Shown here in pieces: positions 6,192 through 11,067 of a DNA stretch of 11,067 nucleotides (its first letter is position 1; each line of letters begins with the position of its first letter). The notes beneath the pieces are model-generated. The model worked only from the letters and a program-made list of their open reading frames with translations, searched no databases and had not been told where the DNA came from. The position numbers and the translations under genes are program-made. Source of the DNA: CAYPHJ01 sp964410485 (lineage in GTDB: Bacteria; Desulfobacterota; Binatia; UBA9968); NCBI GenBank assembly GCA_964410485.1, contig CAYPHJ010000129.1, forward strand, positions 1 to 11,067, in the 5' to 3' direction.

Positions 6192-7121
6192 ATGTACAAG
6201 CAGTTACTGATACCACTGGATGGTTCCAAAGCGGCGGAAACAGTTCTGCCCTACGCGCGCGCGCTTGCCAGCAAGCTCAAGGTTCCAGTCGAGCTCATGT
6301 GCGTTGTCGATTTCGCCGAGTTGTCTCTGAGTCGCCCGCGTGATGACGACGGTGGCGGCGATGTGCTCGCTCTGCTGGAACATGCGGAAGAGCGTAGTAA
6401 GCACTACCTGGAGGAAGTTGCGCCCACTTTCGCCGGAACCAGCGTCAAGCGCACGGTCGCGAAAGGCAAAGCAGAACACGTCATCATAGAAAGTGCCGCT
6501 GAGGACAAGAACACACTGATCGCGATGGCTACCCATGGGCGGTCGGGAATTAGCCGGTGGCTTTTAGGAAGCGTCGCCGAAAAAGTCGTTCGGGGATCGA
6601 GCAACCCACTATTGTTGGTGCGCGCGACCGAATCGGCTACCACCGCGGGGCAAGCGCCACTGAAAACAGTGATTGTTCCGCTGGACGGTTCCAAGCTCGC
6701 CGAGTCCGTTCTGCCAACTGTGGTGGAATTGGCGAAGACGCTCAACCTGGAGGCTGTACTCATCCGCGCCTTTAATGTTCCCGTGAACTTGTATGCGGGC
6801 GGGTCGACCGAAAGGTCGAGTTACGAGGAGATACAGAAACAGCTGAGGGCGCTCCAAAAGCAGTTCAAGAACGAGGCGAGCGATTACATCGAAAAGAAAG
6901 CCGAAGAGTTGAAGAGCTCAGGGGTCGATCATGTGACCGCCTTTGCTCCCGAAGGAAGCGCGGCTGATCAGATCATTGCTCTCGCTGAAAAGACTCCAGA
7001 CAGTTTCATTGCCATGTGTACTCATGGCCGATCGGGAGTCACTCGCTGGGTGATGGGCAGCGTCACCGAGAATGTGGTGCGCCACTCTGAAAAGCCGGTT
7101 TTGGTTGTTCGAGCTCGGTAG
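6192..7121 (+). CDS. Tandem-domain universal stress protein (UspA family)
   Basis: The 309-residue product is two UspA domains in tandem (about 1-145 and 157-309), which would form an intramolecular pair like a UspA dimer. Each begins with the nucleotide-site strand (L)IPLDGSKAAE or VPLDGSKLAE, and each ends with the ATP-loop THG-x9-GS: residues 114-127 and 277-290. In the usual G-x2-G-x9-G[S/T] motif the first glycine is replaced here by A113 and C276, so ATP affinity may be altered. Universal stress proteins are cytoplasmic and accumulate under starvation, energy or oxidative stress. AGGGAGG (6178-6184) lies 7 bases before the ATG. The sigma-54 promoter at 6080 indicates conditional expression. 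The next gene, 224 bases downstream, has no clear promoter of its own and may be read through. Confidence 0.95.
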   Translation: MYKQLLIPLDGSKAAETVLPYARALASKLKVPVELMCVVDFAELSLSRPRDDDGGGDVLALLEHAEERSKHYLEEVAPTFAGTSVKRTVAKGKAEHVIIESAAEDKNTLIAMATHGRSGISRWLLGSVAEKVVRGSSNPLLLVRATESATTAGQAPLKTVIVPLDGSKLAESVLPTVVELAKTLNLEAVLIRAFNVPVNLYAGGSTERSSYEEIQKQLRALQKQFKNEASDYIEKKAEELKSSGVDHVTAFAPEGSAADQIIALAEKTPDSFIAMCTHGRSGVTRWVMGSVTENVVRHSEKPVLVVRAR

Positions 7122-7345
7122 ATCTCCGGGCCGTTCAACGGTCTGTGCTCTTGCGTTCCGCACCAGAACGCGCGTATGTTGACTGCTGGCGTTGGCTAAA
7201 TCCGTACCGCAATAGTTTGTTCGAAACGAAGAGGCTGTTCCAATGGGAGCGAGGTCCCCGCCTTTGCGTTCGGTTCAGGCGTCGTCAATATTCCTTCACG
7301 AGTTCACAACCGGGATGGTAACGCGATAGACAAAGGAGGAGCAAT

Positions 7346-7816
7346 ATGTTCGTTGAAAATTATCGCGTAGAGAACGCTGAATCCGTCATGGCCGGAGGGG
7401 AGGCCAAACCGATCCCGTATCCGAAGATTTCCGATGCAGACTGGCGTGTCTGGACTCTTGTCTTACCGGTTCGGGCACAGGAGTTTGATAAGGAGGCTGT
7501 CCTCCATCTGAAAGTGGATTATCTGCTTCATGGCATACCGGAACAGGTTGCGACCGAGATCCAGCGCGGAAGCGCGTATTTCGACAAGGTGGAGATTTGG
7601 CGTAAGCGCGCGATTGAGAAGGATCCGATTGCCGTAGGCTACCAGGGAGACGACCGTTATTTGGTTGCTCGCTGGGGAGTGGAAAGTCTGATCCCCTTCG
7701 AGACCCTGAAGAAAAGCACGCCTCTGATTCTTGCATGGAAATACGCTACCGACGGTTTAGGCCTGCTTGCCGGGTCAGTCGGTCTTGGCTTGCTGGTTTG
7801 GCACTTCTTCGCTTGA
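7346..7816 (+). CDS. Unrecognised protein with C-terminal membrane anchor
   Basis: I do not recognise this 156-residue protein. AAAGGAGG (7332-7339) lies 6 bases before the ATG, and codon use looks like that of its neighbours, so it is a real gene. The body (about 1-125) is a mixed soluble region with aromatic and charged residues (DADWRVWTLVLPV at 30-42; RYLVARWGVESLIPFE at 104-119). The end, about 136-154, is a hydrophobic Gly/Leu-rich helix finishing in VWHFFA, so the protein looks tail-anchored with its bulk in the cytoplasm. It follows the universal stress gene on the same strand and is closed by a strong terminator. A stress-linked membrane role is only suggested by position. Confidence 0.82.
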   Translation: MFVENYRVENAESVMAGGEAKPIPYPKISDADWRVWTLVLPVRAQEFDKEAVLHLKVDYLLHGIPEQVATEIQRGSAYFDKVEIWRKRAIEKDPIAVGYQGDDRYLVARWGVESLIPFETLKKSTPLILAWKYATDGLGLLAGSVGLGLLVWHFFA

Positions 7817-7845
7817 CTGCGACTAGGTCCAACAGTGCGATTGTG

Positions 7846-7879
7846 AAGGCCCAGGCTATCCCTGGGCCTTTGCTCTTTT
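7846..7879 (+). terminator. Intrinsic terminator after the membrane-anchored protein gene
   Basis: AAGGCCCAGG (7846-7855) and CCTGGGCCTT (7861-7870) form a perfect 10-base stem around CTATC, followed by TGCTCTTTT. It ends the plus-strand transcript 30 bases after the stop at 7816. It also lies just past the end of the minus-strand gene at 7898, where the stem could act from the other side, although the tail there is poor in T. Confidence 0.88.
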
Positions 7880-7897
7880 GGGCAGCCGGCTCGGCCG

Positions 7898-9019
7898 TTA
7901 AGCTGCTTTATCCCATCGTAGCGTCAGGATATTGTCCGTGCTTCGTTCCACCCGCGTGTGAAATCGCCTTCCTTCTCGGTTGAGACGATCTTCGAGCCAT
8001 TTGCAATCGACTTCTGACGCCCGGTTCACCCGAAAGCGCCTGACCTGGGTCGGTACCATCCGAAGCGCAACAAGCCGGCCCGCTGAGGGGTCCACATCCG
8101 CAAAATACATTAACCCGAGATCCCCGCGAAAATTTTCGTAACCTTCAATGCCCTCGTAGTCATTGAGAAAATCACCGCAGCCGTAGAGAATAAGCCGCCC
8201 CTTGTACACCTCGATTGCCTTGACGTGGTGTGAAGAATGGCCGTGGATCATGTCTACCCCGGTTTCGTCCACAAGACGATGTGCCAATGCTCGCTCAGCC
8301 TGTGGAATGGCGTAACCCCAATTTCCTCCCCAGTGTATGGACACAATGACGATATCACCCTTCAGTTTGATCGAGCCGATGGCTCGGGCCAGCCAACGAA
8401 CAGAATCCTCCGGATTGTCTTCTAGCACATTCAGACCAGGCCGGTCTTCTAGCGCTGCCCACTGGGCGGGAATGCCACTGGAGAGAGATCCGAGGCCGAA
8501 TACGATGACTCTAGAATCGCCTCCGAGATCGAGCACTGCAGGATCGCGTGCTTGCGCGAGGTTATGCCCGGCGCCAGCATGCTCGATTTCTGCTCTGTTG
8601 AGCGCGCTGATTGTATCGAGCAGTCCCGGAATTCCCCAGTCGAGCATGTGGTTGTTCGCAAGGACGCAGCAATTGATGCCCGCCGCGGTAAGACACCCGA
8701 TATTCTCAGGGCTCATCTTGTAGTGTATGCCTTTGTCTTGCCATGGAGCATCGCTATGCGTAACCGCCGTTTCTAAATTGATTATCTTGGCCCGCGGCGC
8801 TTCACGCTCGAACTCCGCAAGTCCATCGCCCCAGATGTAGGTGAAATTGACCGAACGGGGCAAGGATTCGCTTTTATGCTCAGCCAGCCGCACATAGTCG
8901 ACCGCGCTATTCACGTACGCCTCGTAAAGTTGCGGGTCTCCCGGAAAAGGTAAGATCTGGTCTATCCCCCGTCCCGTCATCACGTCGCCACACAAGAATA
9001 AAGTTAAACCATCCTTCAT
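7898..9019 (-). CDS. CapA family protein (PGA_cap metallophosphatase fold)
   Basis: The product, 373 residues from the ATG at 9019, shows the full motif series of CapA/poly-gamma-glutamate capsule-type proteins: FLCGDVMTGRGID (8-20, D12), INLET (80-84), LANNHMLDWG (120-129), SIHWGGNWGY (227-236), HGHSSHH (259-265) and YGCGDFLNDY (279-288). The D, N and H residues are those that bind two metals in calcineurin-like enzymes. The classic member helps make or export poly-gamma-glutamate, but many solitary homologues like this one have no capB or capC beside them and no known substrate. There is no signal peptide, so it looks cytoplasmic. A GTG at 9037 would add six residues; neither start has a good ribosome site. 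It may be cotranscribed with the broken zinc-ribbon gene 94 bases upstream. Confidence 0.9.
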   Translation of the reverse strand: MKDGLTLFLCGDVMTGRGIDQILPFPGDPQLYEAYVNSAVDYVRLAEHKSESLPRSVNFTYIWGDGLAEFEREAPRAKIINLETAVTHSDAPWQDKGIHYKMSPENIGCLTAAGINCCVLANNHMLDWGIPGLLDTISALNRAEIEHAGAGHNLAQARDPAVLDLGGDSRVIVFGLGSLSSGIPAQWAALEDRPGLNVLEDNPEDSVRWLARAIGSIKLKGDIVIVSIHWGGNWGYAIPQAERALAHRLVDETGVDMIHGHSSHHVKAIEVYKGRLILYGCGDFLNDYEGIEGYENFRGDLGLMYFADVDPSAGRLVALRMVPTQVRRFRVNRASEVDCKWLEDRLNREGRRFHTRVERSTDNILTLRWDKAA

Positions 9020-9113
9020 CGCTCGAACAGGTTCCACTCAGCTCGCTGCTTCGCGTCTTTGCGCAAGATAGAGTTTTGCGATGTCTTTATACCAAAATTT
9101 CAACCATCTTTGC

Positions 9114-9286
9114 TTAGCTTTTCTTCGAAGTCTTCACTTCGAACCCGGAAATCTGTCGTATGACATTTGTGCTACTGCATTTTGGGCACTTGATTTTCTT
9201 CTTTGTCGCGCGCTCATATTGTTCAACTGAATAGACCTGTTCGAAAGGCTTATCGCAGTCCGGCATAGGAATTCATAAGTGGGCAT
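9114..9286 (-). pseudogene. FmdB-like small zinc-ribbon protein, single-base frameshift
   Basis: On the minus strand an excellent AGGAGG (9300-9295) lies 8 bases before the ATG at 9286, which opens MPTYEFLC. One base later than expected the frame changes, and the rest reads DCDKPFEQVYSVEQYE, then KKKIKCPKCSSTNVIRQISG and FEVKTSKKS, ending at the TAA at 9114-9116. Joined, this is a 57-residue protein with the FmdB pattern: MPTYE start, CxxC, then CPKC. The span is 173 bases, one short of 58 codons, so a single base is missing near 9260-9263. Family members are small zinc-binding proteins, proposed to have regulatory roles. An internal ATG (9265) could start an intact frame lacking the first cysteine, but without a ribosome site. 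It may be a true pseudogene or a sequencing error. Confidence 0.8.
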
Positions 9287-9326
9287 AAACCAGGCCTCCT
9301 GCATCATTGCTTGTGAGCATCCGAGC

Positions 9327-9342
9327 TGGCACGCCGTGTGCG
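9327..9342 (+). promoter_or_regulatory. Sigma-54 (-24/-12) promoter of the small coiled-coil gene
   Basis: CTGGCACG-CCGT-GTGCG has a perfect -24 block and GTGC in place of TTGC, 10 of 11 fixed positions, with 10 bases between GG (9328-9329) and GC (9340-9341). The predicted start near 9353 gives a leader of about 32 bases before the ATG at 9385. This also argues against longer upstream starts for that gene. Confidence 0.75.
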
Positions 9343-9384
9343 TTTACCAAATGGTGCGATGAACTCAGCTCAAGGAGGGCAAGT

Positions 9385-9603
9385 ATGGAAGACGCGGACA
9401 TCCAGCAACAATTCCATCTGATGCAAAAGGAACTAGAGGCAACCGTTTCCCTGACAAAAGAAGCAGAGACCAACCTTAGGGCAACGATTGATTCACTCAG
9501 GATCGAACTAGAGGTCTTAAAAATGTACATGGAGCGTTTCCACCCAGGATTTGCGCAGTCTTATTCAAAATTTCGGGAAGAGGTGACGCGGGAACGACTC
9601 TGA
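9385..9603 (+). CDS. Small coiled-coil protein, function unknown
   Basis: AAGGAGGG (9372-9379) precedes the ATG by 5 bases, giving a 72-residue, highly charged protein. The frame is open to 9307, but that extension would span the sigma-54 promoter and has no ribosome site. Residues about 8-50 show regularly spaced hydrophobic positions among Glu/Lys/Gln (FHLMQKELEATVSL; LRIELEVLKMYM), typical of a long amphipathic or coiled-coil helix. The end is RFHPGFAQSY, then a charged tail. There is no signal peptide or membrane helix. I do not recognise a family. It is divergent from the zinc-ribbon gene, with 98 bases between the starts. The strong translation signal and sigma-54 promoter suggest an abundant, condition-specific small protein. 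Confidence 0.78.
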   Translation: MEDADIQQQFHLMQKELEATVSLTKEAETNLRATIDSLRIELEVLKMYMERFHPGFAQSYSKFREEVTRERL

Positions 9604-9620
9604 CGAACCGAAGCCCTGTA

Positions 9621-9643
9621 AGATGCAGAGTTTTTGCATTTTT
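9621..9643 (+). terminator. Candidate terminator after the small coiled-coil gene
   Basis: AGATGCA (9621-9627) can pair with TGCATTT (9635-9641) with one G-T pair, around a seven-base loop, followed by a short T run. It lies 18 bases after the stop at 9603. The stem is short and low in GC, so efficiency may be modest. Confidence 0.4.
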
Positions 9644-9739
9644 GGCGAGAACAATCATCTTGTTTTTCATCGCTGCCAATCCGATACAATCTTGAACAAA
9701 GCGGACCCCCCAGGTCTTGCCGCAGCCGATAAGAGAAAT

Positions 9740-9845
9740 AAACTAAGCCAGAGGACACGAAGGATTCGCAAAAACATTTCTTCTTTTCTTAGCTTCGTAC
9801 TACTATGCCTGAGAATTTTCGCAGGATGCGCAAATCTTCTGAGGC
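9740..9845. repeat. Degenerate relative of the intergenic repeats
   Basis: Contains GAGGACACGAAGGATTCGCA and ATGCCTGAGAATTTTCGCAG (9805-9824). The latter closely matches ATGCCTGAAAATTTGCGCAG at 5918-5937, and the former is a worn version of the ACACGAAGG word of the mosaic repeat. No gene is supported. Confidence 0.5.
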
Positions 9846-9860
9846 AAGGATTGTGACGTC

Positions 9861-10000
9861 TCAATCGACACGTAAATATCACTTGCACCACGAAGCTCAC
9901 GAAGGACGCGAAGCTCGGATCAGGGGTTTCGAAAAAACATATTGTCTTCCTTCGTGGTGAAAAAATCTCTTTCTCATTTGGTTGCGGCTCTGCCGCGCTA
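9861..10000. repeat. Mosaic intergenic repeat, copy 2 (CACCACGAAG type)
   Basis: AATCGACACGTAAATATCAC leads into CACCACGAAGCTCACGAAGG (9886-9905); the opposing arm CCTTCGTGGTG lies at 9949-9959. Then comes a 25-base segment (9974-9998) that is the exact reverse complement of 5741-5765. The parts are the same as in the copy at 5741-5935 but in a different order, so the modules have been rearranged or inverted. Confidence 0.75.
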
Positions 10001-10070
10001 GGTTCTTCGCGACCTCCTTAAAAAATTGGCACTGGAGGTTGGCCGTTCGCTGCCCTCGACGCTTTACTCG

Positions 10071-10264
10071 TAATGTCATTCTGAGGAGCGCAGCGACGAA
10101 GAATCTGCTTGTTCTCGGCTTCAAATGGGTCAAACGCAAAAGCAGATCCTTCACGGAGTTTATCCTGAGCTTTGCCGAAGGGTTCAGGATGACAGTCCTG
10201 ACATGTGGGCTACGTCGTTCACTTTCGTTCTTTGTGGGCGTAAGATCATGAAACACTTCGTGGT
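10071..10264. repeat. Dispersed intergenic repeat, copy 2
   Basis: Matches 1-147 in the same orientation and shows the upstream part lost at the window edge (GTCATTCTGAGGAGCGCAGC). It includes about 24 bases absent from copy 1 (around 10157-10181), creating the inverted arms ATCCTGA and TCAGGAT. The repeat ends only about 50 bases before the start of the gene at 10317, leaving little room for an independent promoter. Confidence 0.85.
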
Positions 10265-10316
10265 GAGATCTCTCTTTAAGCCAGGGTGAAAGCCGTTATC
10301 GCAGAGGAGAAGACCA

Positions 10317-11067
10317 ATGGTTAGAGCGCAGGAAACCCCGTTCACATCGGAAACAGTAGCCCGATTGAGATCGGAGCATCCGGAGTTCGCGCGCTGGGCG
10401 CAAGGATATGGTGTTATTCGTCATACTGAAGTTACCCAGGCTCGTATCGCCGAGATGGAATCCCGGCTTGCAAATCGGAGCGGGGGAGACGGCGTGCCTT
10501 TTTATGAGCTGCTCCAGGCGCTGGATCGCGTTACGAGCGCGGGCATGTGGCTGGTAGTCCATGAAACCTACGCACGCAGTGTCTATCTTGACGGTAGGCC
10601 GCTTTCCGCAGAGGATTTCAAGCCACGACCCGAAGGGCACACGGGCGGCGCCCTCAATATGGTGCCGGCATATGCTGGCTATCTGGGCGTCAACGCTCTG
10701 ACCGGCATCACACGAAGTTGGTTGATGGGGCAAGGGCACTGCGTTGCCGCAATCGATTCACTCAACCTTCTAGTCGGCAACATGACGCCTGCGCATGCTG
10801 ACCGGTACAGTGTGACCGATGAAGGTCTTACCCGTTACGTGCGAGATTTCTATTCATATCGCATTGGGGACGACGGTAAACAAGATTCGCCGCTCGGAAG
10901 TCACGTTAACGCCCACACAGCGGGTAGCTTATCGGAAGGCGGTTATCTTGGTTTTGCCGAGCTCCAGTATATTCACATGCCGCTTCCAGGAGAACGGCTT
11001 GTAGCCTTCCTCTCGGATGGCGCTTTTGAGGAACAGCGCGGCAGCGACTGGTCACCGCGTTGGTGGC
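10317..11067 (+). CDS. Phosphoketolase-like thiamine-diphosphate enzyme, N-terminal part
   Basis: AGAGGAGA (10303-10310) lies 6 bases before the ATG at 10317, and 250 codons run open to the window end. The order of motifs follows the N-terminal domain of phosphoketolases: EGHTGGALN (107-115), LMGQGHCVA (136-144, like TGPGHGG), GSHVNAHTAGSLSEGGYLG (194-212, like PSHVAPETPGSIHEGGELG) and LSDGAFEEQRG (232-242, at the place of GDGEAETG). H108, H141 and H196 sit where active-site histidines are expected. The first glycine of the GDG cofactor motif is S233, so it is not an ordinary phosphoketolase. Relatives with this signature are, to my recollection, annotated as xylulose 5-phosphate 3-epimerase and lie near phosphoketolase genes; I hold that name loosely. 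It would act in cytoplasmic sugar-phosphate metabolism. The 3' part is outside the window. Confidence 0.85.
   Translation, partial: MVRAQETPFTSETVARLRSEHPEFARWAQGYGVIRHTEVTQARIAEMESRLANRSGGDGVPFYELLQALDRVTSAGMWLVVHETYARSVYLDGRPLSAEDFKPRPEGHTGGALNMVPAYAGYLGVNALTGITRSWLMGQGHCVAAIDSLNLLVGNMTPAHADRYSVTDEGLTRYVRDFYSYRIGDDGKQDSPLGSHVNAHTAGSLSEGGYLGFAELQYIHMPLPGERLVAFLSDGAFEEQRGSDWSPRWW

Noticed and set aside
9309..9322. Minus-strand GG-N10-GC match before the zinc-ribbon gene
   Set aside because: Apart from the GG and GC pairs it departs from the sigma-54 consensus, so it was not counted among the four promoters.
9740..10264. CRISPR array
   Set aside because: The repeats are few, irregular in length and spacing, partly inverted and without regular spacers.

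Overview
The window looks like a stress and carbohydrate-metabolism gene neighbourhood from an environmental Gram-negative bacterium. Genes are loosely spaced, many intergenic gaps are filled by dispersed structured repeats, and several genes have -24/-12 (sigma-54) promoters. The repeats and protein mix suggest a Verrucomicrobiota-like or similar uncultivated lineage. This assignment is inference only; no rRNA or marker gene is present.

Layout, left to right. 1-240: a copy of a dispersed repeat and a REP-like palindrome. 240-1400: a dead IS110-family element whose transposase has a one-base frameshift and has lost its 3' end. 1405-1580 (-): the first ~58 codons of a membrane protease gene, ftsH, joined to the broken IS and still carrying a near-perfect sigma-54 promoter at 1632-1646. 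1581-2321: no convincing gene; one A/T tract. 2322-3653 (+): a GT4-type glycosyltransferase. 3654-3830: an inverted-repeat-rich gap between convergent genes. 3831-5429 (-): a two-domain kinase (APH-like plus P-loop/AAA_33) with a sigma-54 promoter at 5504-5518. 5519-6079: mosaic repeats. 6192-7121 (+): a double-domain universal stress protein with a sigma-54 promoter at 6080-6094. 7346-7816 (+): an unrecognised protein with a C-terminal membrane anchor, followed by a strong terminator at 7846-7879. 7898-9019 (-): a CapA-type metallophosphatase-fold protein. 9114-9286 (-): a small FmdB-like zinc-ribbon gene broken by one base. 9385-9603 (+): a 72-residue coiled-coil protein with a sigma-54 promoter at 9327-9341. 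9604-10316: repeats again. 10317 to the window end (+): the N-terminal third of a phosphoketolase-like thiamine-diphosphate enzyme.

The unifying observation is the promoter set. Four sites match the sigma-54 consensus closely, all have the required 10-base GG-to-GC spacing, and all point at a gene start 30-90 bases downstream. The downstream genes (FtsH protease, APH/P-loop kinase, universal stress protein, small coiled-coil protein) are of the kind found in bacterial stress or low-energy regulons, and a phosphoketolase relative lies at the edge. I infer an RpoN-controlled stress/energy-limitation regulon. One of its members, ftsH, has been destroyed, leaving a promoter that now drives a short membrane microprotein ORF and antisense transcription into the IS. 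No regulator gene is visible in the window.
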